DNA from: Mesorhizobium sp. M4B.F.Ca.ET.058.02.1.1
GTDB lineage: Bacteria > Pseudomonadota > Alphaproteobacteria > Rhizobiales > Rhizobiaceae
Assembly (NCBI RefSeq): GCF_003952505.1
Contig: NZ_CP034450.1
Span: 3,844,001-3,908,000, forward strand
Direction: 5' to 3'
Length of the DNA stretch: 64,000 bases
The stretch's first letter is position 1. The number at the start of each line of letters is the position of its first letter. The position numbers and the translations under genes were made by a program. The notes beneath the pieces are model-generated. The model saw only the letters and a program-made list of their open reading frames with translations, had not been told where the DNA came from and did no database searches. Shown piece after piece: positions 44,650 through 55,543 of the stretch.

Positions 44650-45099
44650 TCAGTCGTTGTCCACCCGGGCGCGCAGCTTCTTCACCGTGGAACGCCCGGC
44701 CTTGGTCTTGAGACGTCGCTCGACGGCGCCTTTCGAAGGCTTCGTCTTCTTGCGCGGCGGCGGCGGCGGCTCGGCCGCCTTGGCGACCAGCGCGGTCAGC
44801 CGCGCCCGCGCATCGGCCCGGTTCTGCTCCTGGGTGCGGAAGCGCCCGGCCTCGATGACGACGACGCCGTCCTTGGTGGCGCGCTGGCCGGCAAGCCTCA
44901 GGGTACGTTCGCGCACGCGCTCGGACAGACCCGCCGCATTCGCCGCATCGAAGCGCAGCTGCACGGCGGTGGCCACCTTGTTGACGTTCTGACCGCCAGG
45001 GCCCGAGGAGCGGATGAAATCCTCGTGCAAATCGGCCGGGTGGATGACCGCTTCGTCGGCGATGATGATCTTGTCGTCGGCATTCATGCGCGCAGTCAT
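44650..45099 (-). CDS. arfB: Alternative ribosome-rescue factor ArfB
   Basis: A protein of about 149 residues with the class I release-factor GGQ motif (SSGPGGQNVNK, about 31-41) and a basic C-terminal tail (KKTKPSKGAVERRLKTKAGRSTVKKLRARV) that enters the empty mRNA channel of stalled ribosomes. It hydrolyses peptidyl-tRNA on non-stop complexes. Start at 45099 or 45087 (MNADDK); neither has a clear Shine-Dalgarno. Confidence 0.9.
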   Translation of the reverse strand: MTARMNADDKIIIADEAVIHPADLHEDFIRSSGPGGQNVNKVATAVQLRFDAANAAGLSERVRERTLRLAGQRATKDGVVVIEAGRFRTQEQNRADARARLTALVAKAAEPPPPPRKKTKPSKGAVERRLKTKAGRSTVKKLRARVDND

Positions 45100-45110
45100 G
45101 ACGCGGCAGC

Positions 45111-45146
45111 GCAAAAAAGAAAAGGCCCGGCGGAAGCCGGGCCTTT
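45111..45146 (-). terminator. pckA terminator
   Basis: On the minus strand AAAGGCCCGGC-TTCC-GCCGGGCCTTT (11-bp stem) is followed by TCTTTTTTGC. It lies 22 bases after the pckA stop and just ahead of arfB. Confidence 0.9.
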
Positions 45147-45168
45147 GACGGCGGCAATGTGCCCGACG

Positions 45169-46779
<1,611 letters not shown>

Positions 46780-46866
46780 CAAATGCTCCTCTCTGGATTT
46801 GCCGCGTCTGACCGGTGGATTTCCGGAGCCCGGTAGGGGCTGAGTGGCTCAGAACCAGAAAAGGCA

Positions 46867-46918
46867 AATGATATCAAATCATTAATCGATTTAAAAAATT
46901 TGAAAGTTGTTTAAATCG
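46867..46918. promoter_or_regulatory. Two AT-rich inverted repeats in the pckA/chvI divergent promoter
   Basis: The 340-base region 46780-47119 has no gene. It contains AATGAT-ATCAA-ATCATT (46867-46883) and CGATTTAAA-N14-TTTAAATCG (46887-46918), both perfect and far more AT-rich than the surroundings. They could be operators for either gene; the regulator is unknown. Confidence 0.5.
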
Positions 46919-47119
46919 TTTATATGTGCAAAAAATCACAGTGGTTGCCCAAAGGATTGGCAAACGTTGTTCGTCCAATCCGCGTTGGGGTGCGAATGCG
47001 GCCGCCGGCACGCTGTGCGTGACACTGCGCGGAGCCTATGCCACATTTTGTACCTAATTTGTCCTGCAAAAGCCCCTTCTCGACGAAAGAAGGGACAGCT
47101 CATGAGGGAGCCGCTTGAA

Positions 47120-47821
47120 ATGGCAACAATCGCGCTTGTCGATGACGACCGCAACATTCTGACATCGGTGTCGATCGCCCTCGAATCCGAGGGCTATCGC
47201 GTCGAAACCTACACGGATGGTGCGTCTGCGCTGGAAGGCCTGGCGGCTCGGCCGCCGAATCTCGCCATCCTCGATATCAAGATGCCGCGCATGGACGGCA
47301 TGGAACTCTTGCGCCGGATGCGCCAGAAATCCGACCTTCCGGTCATCTTCCTGACCTCGAAGGACGACGAGATCGACGAGCTTTTCGGGCTCAAGATGGG
47401 CGCCGACGACTTCATCCGCAAACCGTTCTCGCAGCGCCTTCTGGTCGAGCGGGTGCGCGCGGTGCTGCGGCGCACGAGCGCGCGCGAGGCGGCCGCCAAG
47501 CAGCCCAGCCAGCAGGCCCGCTCGCTGGAGCGCGGCCAGTTGGTCATGGACCAGGAGCGGCATACCTGCACCTGGAAGGGCGAGCCGGTGACGCTGACCG
47601 TCACCGAATTCCTGATCCTGCATTCGCTGGCGCAGCGGCCCGGCGTGGTAAAAAGCCGTGATGCGCTGATGGATTCGGCCTATGATGAGCAGGTCTATGT
47701 CGACGACCGCACCATCGACAGCCACATCAAACGGCTGCGCAAGAAGTTCAAGGCCGTCGATGATGACTTCGAGATGATCGAAACCCTTTACGGAGTCGGG
47801 TATAGGTTCCGCGAGGCGTGA
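47120..47821 (+). CDS. chvI: Response regulator ChvI
   Basis: A 233-residue OmpR-type regulator: receiver motifs DDD, phospho-acceptor Asp in [10 protein letters not shown] (near residue 51) and Lys in RKPFSQR, then a winged helix ending [16 protein letters not shown] and [19 protein letters not shown] matches the start of rhizobial ChvI; an ATG six codons up (47102) is also possible. With ChvG it governs acid/envelope responses essential for symbiosis. Confidence 0.95.
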   Translation: MATIALVDDDRNILTSVSIALESEGYRVETYTDGASALEGLAARPPNLAILDIKMPRMDGMELLRRMRQKSDLPVIFLTSKDDEIDELFGLKMGADDFIRKPFSQRLLVERVRAVLRRTSAREAAAKQPSQQARSLERGQLVMDQERHTCTWKGEPVTLTVTEFLILHSLAQRPGVVKSRDALMDSAYDEQVYVDDRTIDSHIKRLRKKFKAVDDDFEMIETLYGVGYRFREA

Positions 47822-47831
47822 ATAGGGAATG

Positions 47832-47938
47832 GGCAGTAGGCAGTGGGGATTAGTCGCTAGTCAGTCCTGAATGGCACCCCCGCGGGCACTCATAGATCGC
47901 CCCGGTCCCAGCCAAGCATTTGTCTACTGCCTACTGCC
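47832..47938. repeat. Inverted heptamer repeat between chvI and chvG
   Basis: GGCAGTAGGCAGT at 47832-47844 and its exact complement ACTGCCTACTGCC at 47926-47938, 81 bases apart. Each arm is a tandem of a GGCAGTA-like heptamer. The 151-base gap between the two genes holds nothing else. Confidence 0.65.
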
Positions 47939-47972
47939 TAACCCCTACTCACTAAACAGGACCTGCTATTCG

Positions 47973-49757
47973 ATGGCAGTCGACGTAGAGCGGAACAGAA
48001 GGGCGGGCGCGGTCAGGCGGCCGTCCAGGATGCTGCCGTCATTCCTGTCGAGGATCACGGTGCCTATGCGCCGTTTCCTCGGCCATCACATCTTCTCCAG
48101 CCTGACCCGCCGCATCCTGTTCCTCAACCTTGCCGGCCTGGCGGTGCTGGTCACCGGCATCCTCTACCTCAACACCTTCCGCGACGGGCTGATCGACGCC
48201 CGCGTCGAAAGCCTGATGACGCAGGGCGAGATCATCGCCGGCGCGATCGCGGCCTCGGCGACGGTGGAGACCGATTCGATCAGCATCGATCCGGAAAAGC
48301 TGCTGGAGCTGCAGGCAGGCGAGAGCCTTGGCCCTGGCTCCGACCAGCTCGACAATCTCGACTTCCCGATCAATCCCGAACGCGTCGCCCCGGTGCTGCG
48401 GCGGTTGATCTCGCCGACGCGCACACGCGCCCGCATCTATGACCGCGACGCCAATCTGCTGCTCGATTCGCGCCATCTCTATTCGCGTGGCCAGATCCTG
48501 CGCTACGACCTGCCGCCGGTCGACGATGAGCAGCCGGGCCTTGTCGAGCGTGTCGAAAAGTTCGTCTTCGATTTCTTCCGCAACAAGGACCTGCCGGTCT
48601 ATCGCGAACAGCCGGGCGGCAACGGCGCGGCGTTTCCGGAAGTGGTCAAGGCGCTGACCGGCAGCCCCTCGACCATCGTGCGCATCAGCGAGCAGGGCGA
48701 GCAGATCGTCTCCGTCGCGGTGCCGATCCAGCGTTTCCGTGCCGTGCTCGGCGTCCTGATGCTGTCGACGGAAGGCGGCGACATCGACAAGATCGTCGCC
48801 GCCGAGCGCAAGGCGATCCTGCGCGTCTTCGGCATCGCGGCGCTTGTCACCGCCATCCTGTCGATGCTGCTCGCCTCCACGATCGCCAATCCGCTGCGCC
48901 GGCTGTCGGCTGCCGCGGTCAGGGTGCGGCGCGGGGTGAAGAGCCGCGAGGAGATCCCCGATTTCTCCGACCGCCAGGACGAGATCGGCAATCTGTCGAT
49001 CGCCGTCCGCGATATGACCAACGCGCTCTATGCCCGCATCGAAGCGATCGAGAGCTTCGCCGCCGACGTCTCGCATGAGCTGAAGAACCCGTTGACGTCG
49101 CTGCGCAGCGCCGTGGAAACGCTGCCCTTGGCGAAGAACGAGAATTCGCGCGCGCGGCTGATGGAGATCATCCAGCACGATGTCCGCCGCCTCGACCGGC
49201 TGATCACCGACATTTCCGACGCGTCGCGCCTCGATGCCGAGCTCGCGCGCGAGGATGCGGGAACGGTCGACCTGAAGACCTTCGTCACCGATCTTATCGC
49301 GGTTTCGCGCGAAACGACGCGCAACAAGAAGGCGGTCGAGATCGAGCTCAAGGTGGCCAAGCTGCCGCAAGGCGTCAAAGGCTATGTCGTCGTCGGCCAT
49401 GATCTGAGGATCGGCCAGGTGATCACCAACCTGATCGAGAATGCCCGCTCCTTCGTTCCCGATGAGCATGGCCACATCACCGTCTCGCTGGCGCGCGCCG
49501 GCAAGCTCAACATCATCACCGTCGACGACAACGGACCGGGCATCCGGGCCGACAACATCGACCGCATCTTCGAGCGCTTCTACACCGACCGTCCGGCCGG
49601 CGAAGCCTTCGGCCAGAATTCGGGCCTCGGTCTGTCGATCAGCCGCCAGATCGTCGAGGCGCATGGCGGCACGCTGACGGCCGAGAACATCCCCGGCACC
49701 AAGCCCGGCGAGATCAAGGGCGCGCGCTTCGTGGTAACGCTACCGGCCGAAGGTTGA
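47973..49757 (+). CDS. chvG: Sensor histidine kinase ChvG (ExoS)
   Basis: A 594-residue inner-membrane kinase. Two membrane spans (about 46-68 and 275-300) flank a periplasmic sensor region, then HAMP, H-box DVSHELKNPLTSLRSAVE (near 364-380), N-box LIENARSF and G-boxes DDNGPGI and GLGLSIS. The ATG at 47973 is chosen; MRRFLGHH further in is another option. Partner of ChvI; in other rhizobia ExoR inhibits it in the periplasm. Confidence 0.94.
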   Translation: MAVDVERNRRAGAVRRPSRMLPSFLSRITVPMRRFLGHHIFSSLTRRILFLNLAGLAVLVTGILYLNTFRDGLIDARVESLMTQGEIIAGAIAASATVETDSISIDPEKLLELQAGESLGPGSDQLDNLDFPINPERVAPVLRRLISPTRTRARIYDRDANLLLDSRHLYSRGQILRYDLPPVDDEQPGLVERVEKFVFDFFRNKDLPVYREQPGGNGAAFPEVVKALTGSPSTIVRISEQGEQIVSVAVPIQRFRAVLGVLMLSTEGGDIDKIVAAERKAILRVFGIAALVTAILSMLLASTIANPLRRLSAAAVRVRRGVKSREEIPDFSDRQDEIGNLSIAVRDMTNALYARIEAIESFAADVSHELKNPLTSLRSAVETLPLAKNENSRARLMEIIQHDVRRLDRLITDISDASRLDAELAREDAGTVDLKTFVTDLIAVSRETTRNKKAVEIELKVAKLPQGVKGYVVVGHDLRIGQVITNLIENARSFVPDEHGHITVSLARAGKLNIITVDDNGPGIRADNIDRIFERFYTDRPAGEAFGQNSGLGLSISRQIVEAHGGTLTAENIPGTKPGEIKGARFVVTLPAEG

Positions 49758-49771
49758 TCGCTGACGCAGTC

Positions 49772-50233
49772 ATGCCAGAACCTGCCGCAAAGCCTGAAAA
49801 CATCCACGGAACCGCGATCCTGATCGGCGAGCGCGGCGTCCTTATCACCGGAGCGTCCGGCGCCGGCAAGACAACTCTGGCGCTGACGCTGATCGACCAT
49901 TGCCGCGCGCGCGGGCTGTTTTCGCGGCTGATCGGCGACGACAGGCTCCTTGCCACGGCCCATGCCGGGCGGCTGGTCTGCCGCGTGCCGGCGACGATTG
50001 CCGGCCTCGCCGAGGTGCCGGGGTTCATTCCACGCCCGCTGCCGTTCGAGCCGGGCGGGGTGATCGACCTCAATGTGCGGCTGGTGCCGCAGGCCGAGAT
50101 GGCCCGTTTCCAGGAAGAAATCCGTGAGCCGGTCGCGGGCTGCCCGGTGCCGCGCGTGGACCTTGCCGAGCGCAACGCCGCCACCGCGTTGCCGGCCGTC
50201 ATGGCGCGGCTCTCCATCGCGCCTTTTCTGTGA
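49772..50233 (+). CDS. hprK: Short HPr kinase/phosphorylase
   Basis: A 153-residue protein with only the C-terminal kinase domain of HprK, as in other alphaproteobacteria: HGTAILIGERGVLITG, P-loop GASGAGKTT (about 28-36) and the signature IPRPLPFEPGGVIDLNVRL. It phosphorylates Ser of HPr, encoded two genes on. The start at 49772 follows the ChvG stop by 14 bases; a TTG overlapping that stop is possible. Confidence 0.93.
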   Translation: MPEPAAKPENIHGTAILIGERGVLITGASGAGKTTLALTLIDHCRARGLFSRLIGDDRLLATAHAGRLVCRVPATIAGLAEVPGFIPRPLPFEPGGVIDLNVRLVPQAEMARFQEEIREPVAGCPVPRVDLAERNAATALPAVMARLSIAPFL

Positions 50234-50397
50234 TCCGCTTCCGCTTTTTTGCTGCAATGCGTCAAAATGGCCAGGGCTTGCGCAATTTTGGGCTTGTCAA
50301 CGCGCCGCGCGTCGACAAGATAGCGCTCCCGCCGCCTGCAATGGCTGGCGAGCATAAAATGCGCCTGTGAAGCGGCGATGACGGGAGCCACCAAAGA

Positions 50398-50799
50398 ATG
50401 ATCGGACTCGTGCTCGTGACGCACGGTCAGCTGGCCACGGAGTTCCGACATGCCGTGGAACATGTCGTCGGGCCACAAGACAATTTCGAAACCGTGGCGA
50501 TCGGCGCCGATGACGATATGGAGCAGCGCCGCCGCGACATCGTCGACGCGGTGGCGCGCGTCGACAGCGGAGCCGGCGTGATCGTGCTCACCGACATGTT
50601 CGGCGGCACGCCCTCCAACCTTGCCATTTCGGTGATGGAATCCGGCCGCACCGAGGTCATCGCCGGCATGAACCTGCCGATGCTGATCAAGCTTTCCTCG
50701 ATCCGCAAGGGCGACAACATGGCCGCCGCGCTCGACGAGGCGCAGGCCGCCGGGCGCAAATACATCAACGTTGCCAGCCAGCTCCTGAGCAGCAAATGA
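50398..50799 (+). CDS. EIIA(Man)-type PTS protein
   Basis: A 133-residue PTS IIA of the mannose/fructose-sorbose family with the phospho-His in VTHGQLA (His9) and the loop LTDMFGGTPSN. No EIIB, EIIC or EIID is nearby, so it probably works as a regulatory phospho-acceptor of the rhizobial incomplete PTS. It overlaps the HPr gene by four bases. 164 bases separate it from hprK. Confidence 0.94.
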   Translation: MIGLVLVTHGQLATEFRHAVEHVVGPQDNFETVAIGADDDMEQRRRDIVDAVARVDSGAGVIVLTDMFGGTPSNLAISVMESGRTEVIAGMNLPMLIKLSSIRKGDNMAAALDEAQAAGRKYINVASQLLSSK

Positions 50800-51092
50800 A
50801 CGCGCTGTCGCCGGAACAAGACCACGTCGCGCGGGATTTTCCGATCGTCAACCAGCGCGGCCTGCATGCGCGCGCCTCGGCGAAATTCGTCCAGGTCGCC
50901 AGCGGCTTCGACGCCGCCATCCATGTCGAGAAGGACGGTGTCAAGGTCGGCGGCACCTCGATCATGGGCCTGATGATGCTGGCGGCAAGCCCAGGCTATT
51001 CGATCCGCGTCACCGCCAGCGGACCGCAAGCCCTGCAGGCGCTCGACGCACTGGAGCAGCTGGTGGCCTCACGCTTCGGCGAGGAATGCTGA
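50796..51092 (+). CDS. ptsH: HPr-family phosphocarrier
   Basis: A 98-residue HPr: phospho-His in RGLHARAS (His24) and the regulatory Ser in GGTSIMGLMML (Ser55), the target of HprK. Start overlaps the EIIA stop. Confidence 0.95.
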   Translation: MNALSPEQDHVARDFPIVNQRGLHARASAKFVQVASGFDAAIHVEKDGVKVGGTSIMGLMMLAASPGYSIRVTASGPQALQALDALEQLVASRFGEEC

Positions 51093-51190
51093 CGGCGTCT
51101 TTGCCCGGGGTATGCCGACAGCGCTTGGAGCCATTCAGCGTTTGATGGGGATCGCCGATCCGCTCGGGTTCTCGCTCGGGTTCTTGTTCC

Positions 51191-51236
51191 GACGCAATTC
51201 CGGACGGAAAACCGCTTGGCGCTTTCCTGGAATTGT
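51191..51236 (+). repeat. Dispersed palindrome family A, copy 4
   Basis: GACGCAATTCCGGACGGAAA, ACCGCTTGGC, GCTTTCCTGGAATTG. It lies in the 291-base gap before ahcY; no riboswitch-like structure was recognised there. Confidence 0.72.
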
Positions 51237-51383
51237 TACCGCAAAGACATGCACGAATAAAGATTTCTTTATATCCCATTGTCGTTTGAATGCCGATCTG
51301 CTAGTCAGGCCGGCAATTCGCGCCCTTCCACGCGCCGTCCGGCGCCGGCGCGTGCCACAGACAAATCACACCGGAGCACTGCC

Positions 51384-52784
51384 ATGACGGGTAGCAAGGA
51401 CTATGTGGTCGCCGACATTTCGCTTGCCGGCTGGGGCCGCAAGGAGATCGAGATCGCCGAAACCGAAATGCCGGGCCTGATGGCCTGCCGCGACGAATTC
51501 GGCGACAAGAAGCCGCTCAAGGGCGCGCGCATCACCGGCTCGCTGCACATGACGATCCAGACCGCGGTTCTGATCGAAACGCTGAAGGCGCTGGGCGCCG
51601 ACATCCGCTGGGCCTCGTGCAACATCTTCTCGACCCAGGACCATGCCGCCGCCGCGATCGCCGAGGCCGGCATCCCGGTGTTCGCCATCAAGGGCGAAAC
51701 GCTCGAGGACTATTGGGAATACACCGACAAGATCTTCCAGTGGGCCGATGGCGGCACCTCCAACATGATCCTCGACGATGGCGGCGACGCCACCATGTAC
51801 ATCCTGATCGGCGCCCGCGCCGAGGCCGGCGAGGACGTGCTGTCCAATCCGGGCAGCGAGGAGGAAGAGATCCTGTTCGCCCAGATCAAGAAGCGCCTGA
51901 AGGCATCGCCCGGCTTCTTCACCAAGCAGAAGGAAGCGATCCGCGGCGTCACCGAGGAGACGACCACCGGCGTCAACCGGCTCTACCAACTGCAGAAGAA
52001 GGGCCTGCTGCCGTTCCCGGCGATCAACGTCAATGACTCGGTGACCAAGTCGAAATTCGACAACAAGTACGGCTGCAAGGAATCGCTGGTCGACGGCATC
52101 CGCCGCGGCACCGACACGATGATGGCCGGCAAGGTCGCCGTGGTCTGCGGCTATGGCGACGTCGGCAAGGGCTCGTCGGCCTCGCTGAAGGGCGCCGGCG
52201 CCCGCGTCAAGGTCACCGAGGTCGACCCGATCTGCGCGCTGCAGGCGGCGATGGACGGTTTCGAGGTGGTCACGCTGGAAGACGCGGCACCCACCGCCGA
52301 CATCGTCATCACCACCACCGGCAACAAGGATGTCGTCACCCTTGACCACATGCGGTCGATGAAAGACATGGTGATCGTCGGCAATATCGGCCACTTCGAC
52401 AACGAGATCCAGGTGGCGTCGCTGCGCAATCTGAAATGGACCAACGTAAAGCCGCAGGTCGACATGATCACCTTCCCGGACGGCAAGCGGATGATCCTTT
52501 TGTCCGAGGGTCGCCTGCTCAACCTCGGCAACGCCACCGGCCATCCGAGCTTCGTCATGTCGGCGTCCTTCACCAACCAGGTGCTGGCGCAGATCGAGCT
52601 CTACAGCAAGCACGGCCAGTACCAGAACCAGGTCTACGTGCTGCCGAAGCACCTGGACGAGAAGGTCGCGCGCCTGCATCTTGGCAAGCTCGGCGCGCGC
52701 CTGACCGAACTGTCCGGCGAACAGGCCGCCTATATCGGCGTGACGCCGCAAGGGCCGTTTAAGCCGGAACACTACCGCTATTAA
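51384..52784 (+). CDS. ahcY: S-adenosylhomocysteine hydrolase
   Basis: A 466-residue enzyme splitting S-adenosylhomocysteine to adenosine and homocysteine. NAD motif [10 protein letters not shown] (about 251-260), substrate regions [14 protein letters not shown] and TTGNKD, and the C-terminal HYRY that completes the neighbour's NAD site. The ATG at 51384 follows GGAG by eight bases. Confidence 0.97.
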   Translation: MTGSKDYVVADISLAGWGRKEIEIAETEMPGLMACRDEFGDKKPLKGARITGSLHMTIQTAVLIETLKALGADIRWASCNIFSTQDHAAAAIAEAGIPVFAIKGETLEDYWEYTDKIFQWADGGTSNMILDDGGDATMYILIGARAEAGEDVLSNPGSEEEEILFAQIKKRLKASPGFFTKQKEAIRGVTEETTTGVNRLYQLQKKGLLPFPAINVNDSVTKSKFDNKYGCKESLVDGIRRGTDTMMAGKVAVVCGYGDVGKGSSASLKGAGARVKVTEVDPICALQAAMDGFEVVTLEDAAPTADIVITTTGNKDVVTLDHMRSMKDMVIVGNIGHFDNEIQVASLRNLKWTNVKPQVDMITFPDGKRMILLSEGRLLNLGNATGHPSFVMSASFTNQVLAQIELYSKHGQYQNQVYVLPKHLDEKVARLHLGKLGARLTELSGEQAAYIGVTPQGPFKPEHYRY

Positions 52785-52814
52785 CCAAAACAGAAATTGC
52801 CACTAGATATTGAG

Positions 52815-52849
52815 GCCGGGCGATTGACATTTCGCCCGGCTTTATTTTT
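52815..52849 (+). terminator. ahcY terminator
   Basis: GCCGGGCGA-TTGACATT-TCGCCCGGC (9-bp stem) followed by TTTATTTTT, 31 bases after the ahcY stop. Confidence 0.92.
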
Positions 52850-52973
52850 GCGCGGAATGATTCTTCACGCCGATTCCAGCAGGCGTTATTGTTGTGATTC
52901 GCGGTCCGGGGGACGAGGGCCGGGATACGCAATCTGGGCGGTCTTGCATTCAGGCGGCGAAGAGGACCAAGAC

Positions 52974-55535
52974 ATGCCGGGGGAAAACCCGCCTCGCGCG
53001 GGACAGGCCGTTTCCGGCGGCCATAGCGATTCGGTGACATCGGGCTCCGCCGTCAGGGGCGGGCATCTGTTGTGGCGTGGCGGTGCCCGCGCGGCGACGC
53101 TTCTCGCCGGCTCGGCGCTTTGCAGCCCGTTGCTTGGCCTTGCGGCTCATGCCGAAACCGTCGCGCAATCGGCCGGGCTGTCGGTCAGCACGGTCGAGGT
53201 GATGCAGCTCGCCATGTTCGCCGGGGTCATGGGGGCCGCCCTTGTCTCGGCCATCTTCCTGATCCGCGAAAGAGCCCGCACTTCGGCGCAGAACGCCGAA
53301 CTCAGGACCCGAATCGCCGACGTCAACGCGGCGCTGCAGCGTTCCGAGGCGCTGCTCAATCTGCGCGACCAGCGCGTCGTGGTATGGGCTTCCGAGAACA
53401 AGAAGCCGGAGCTCATCGGAACATTGCCGCTGGAGAGCGGCGCACCCGAGGACCGGGCCGCTTTCCTTGCATTCGGCCGCTGGCTGATGCCGCGTTCGGC
53501 CGCGGCACTCGAACATGCCGTGGCGGCCCTGCGCGAAAAGGCAAGGGCCTTCGATCTGGTCATCGAGACACAGGCCGGAGTGCCGCTCGAGGTGCAAGGG
53601 CGCAAGAGCGCGGCGCATGTGCTGGTGCGCTTCGTGTCGCTGTCGGAAACGCTGCGCAGCCAGGCGCGGCTGAAGATCGAGAACCAGCGGCTCAGCGCCG
53701 ACTACGAGACAATGCTCGGCCTGCTCGACGCCCTGAAGATGCCGACATGGCTGCGCTCCGCCGACGGCCGGCTGAAATGGGTCAACCGCGCCTATGCCGA
53801 GGCGGTCGAGGCGCAAAATGCAGAAGCGGCGGTGCGCGAGGCCAAGGAATTCCTGGGCGGACAGGCGCGCGAGCAGATCGCCGAGCAGCACAAGGCGCGC
53901 CCGGTGTTCGAACAGACGCTGTCCACGGTGATCGAAGGCGATCGCCGGATGTTCTCAGTGACGGATTTCGCCGGCACGGACGGCTCGGCTGGACTTGCCT
54001 GCGACACCAGCGCCACCGAAACCATCCGCGGCGAATATGAGCGCACGGTGCGCAGCCACGCCGACACGCTCGATCAGCTCAACACCGCCGTTGCCATCTT
54101 CGACGCCAATGAGAAGCTGCGCTTCTTCAACCAGGCATTCCAGAAACTGTGGAACCTCGACAGCGGCTTCCTGCACAGCGCCCCGGACAATGCCTTGCTG
54201 CTCGACCGGCTGCGCAGCGAGGGCAAGATCGCCGAACAGCCGGAGTGGCGGCGCTGGAAGGAAGGCCTGCTCGGCGCCTATCGCGCAGTCGAATCGCAGG
54301 AGCACTGGTGGCACCTGCCCGACGGCAAGACCATCCGCGTGGTGGCCAACCCGCAGCCCAAGGGCGGCGTCACCTGGGTGTTCGAGAACCTGACCGAGAA
54401 GATGGACCTCGAAAGCCGCTACCAGACGGCGGTGCGCGTGCAGGGCGAGACGCTGGACAATCTTGCCGAGGGTGTCGCGGTGTTCGGTCCGGACGGACGG
54501 CTTCGGCTGTCGAACCCGGCTTTCGTCGCGCTGTGGGGTCTAAACCAGGACGTGGTCAAGCCCAATGTGCATGTCTCGGCGATCCGCGACCTCTGTGACC
54601 GGCGTGCCAAGGACAGCCCTTGGGGCGGCTTCGTCGCCGCCATCACCGGATTCGACGACGAACGCCGCGACCGCCACGGCCAGAGCGAGCTCGTCGACGG
54701 CACGGTGCTCAGCCACGCGGTGATCCATTTGCCCAACGGGCAAGTGATGATGACCTTCGTCGACGTCACCGACAGCGTCAATGTCGAGCGGGCGCTGAAG
54801 GACAAGAACGAGGCGCTGGAGCGGTCCGACCAGCTGAAGAACGAGTTCGTGCAGCACGTTTCCTACGAGCTGCGCTCGCCGCTGACCAACATCATCGGCT
54901 TCACCGAGCTGCTGTCGCTGCCGTCGACCGGGCCGTTGACGCCGAAGCAGCGCGAATATGTCGAGCATGTCGGCTCGTCCTCCTCGGTGCTGCTCACCAT
55001 CGTCAACGACATACTGGATCTCGCCACCGTCGATGCCGGCATCATGCAGCTCGACATCTCCGAGGTCAGCGTCGACCGGACCATCGCGGCGGCCGCCGAG
55101 CTTGTGGCCGACCGGCTGGAGGAGCATTCGATCACGCTCAAGGTCGAAGCCGCGGCGGCGCCGAGGAGCTTCCATGGCGACGAGACCCGCATCCGCCAGA
55201 TTCTCTACAATCTGTTGAGCAACGCCGCGAACTACGCGCCGGAAGCAAGCACCGTCACCCTCGCCTGCCGCCAACTCGCCGACGGCGTGGAATTCTCCGT
55301 CCATGACGACGGGCCCGGCATGCCGCCGGACGTGCTGGATTCGGTGTTCCGCCGCTTCGAGCCGCGGACCAATGGCGGGCGCCGGCGTGGTGCCGGGCTC
55401 GGCCTGTCGATCGTCAAAAGCTTCGTCGAGCTGCATGGCGGCAGCGTCCGCATCGAGACCGGCAAGGACAAGGGCACCACCGTCATCTGCACCTTCCCGG
55501 CCGCGCCCTCGGGCATTCGCGCCGCGGCCGAGTAG
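52974..55535 (+). CDS. divL: DivL-type cell-cycle kinase with Tyr in place of the H-box His
   Basis: An 853-residue membrane-anchored kinase homologue. Hydrophobic segments near 36-60 and 75-97, then several PAS-like domains (about 220-570) and a HisKA/HATPase_c module. The H-box reads HVSYELRSPLTNIIGF, with Tyr631 where other kinases have His, the hallmark of DivL. N-box LLSNAANYAPE and G-boxes DDGPGMP and GLGLSIV are intact. In Caulobacter DivL modulates CckA through its PAS domains. GAGGA precedes the ATG at 52974. It is followed after eight bases by tsaE-amgK. Confidence 0.93.
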   Translation: MPGENPPRAGQAVSGGHSDSVTSGSAVRGGHLLWRGGARAATLLAGSALCSPLLGLAAHAETVAQSAGLSVSTVEVMQLAMFAGVMGAALVSAIFLIRERARTSAQNAELRTRIADVNAALQRSEALLNLRDQRVVVWASENKKPELIGTLPLESGAPEDRAAFLAFGRWLMPRSAAALEHAVAALREKARAFDLVIETQAGVPLEVQGRKSAAHVLVRFVSLSETLRSQARLKIENQRLSADYETMLGLLDALKMPTWLRSADGRLKWVNRAYAEAVEAQNAEAAVREAKEFLGGQAREQIAEQHKARPVFEQTLSTVIEGDRRMFSVTDFAGTDGSAGLACDTSATETIRGEYERTVRSHADTLDQLNTAVAIFDANEKLRFFNQAFQKLWNLDSGFLHSAPDNALLLDRLRSEGKIAEQPEWRRWKEGLLGAYRAVESQEHWWHLPDGKTIRVVANPQPKGGVTWVFENLTEKMDLESRYQTAVRVQGETLDNLAEGVAVFGPDGRLRLSNPAFVALWGLNQDVVKPNVHVSAIRDLCDRRAKDSPWGGFVAAITGFDDERRDRHGQSELVDGTVLSHAVIHLPNGQVMMTFVDVTDSVNVERALKDKNEALERSDQLKNEFVQHVSYELRSPLTNIIGFTELLSLPSTGPLTPKQREYVEHVGSSSSVLLTIVNDILDLATVDAGIMQLDISEVSVDRTIAAAAELVADRLEEHSITLKVEAAAAPRSFHGDETRIRQILYNLLSNAANYAPEASTVTLACRQLADGVEFSVHDDGPGMPPDVLDSVFRRFEPRTNGGRRRGAGLGLSIVKSFVELHGGSVRIETGKDKGTTVICTFPAAPSGIRAAAE

Positions 55536-55543
55536 CGGACCTC

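Noticed and set aside
51093..51383. SAH or SAM riboswitch before ahcY
   Set aside because: No recognisable conserved core; the stretch is mostly a family-A palindrome.
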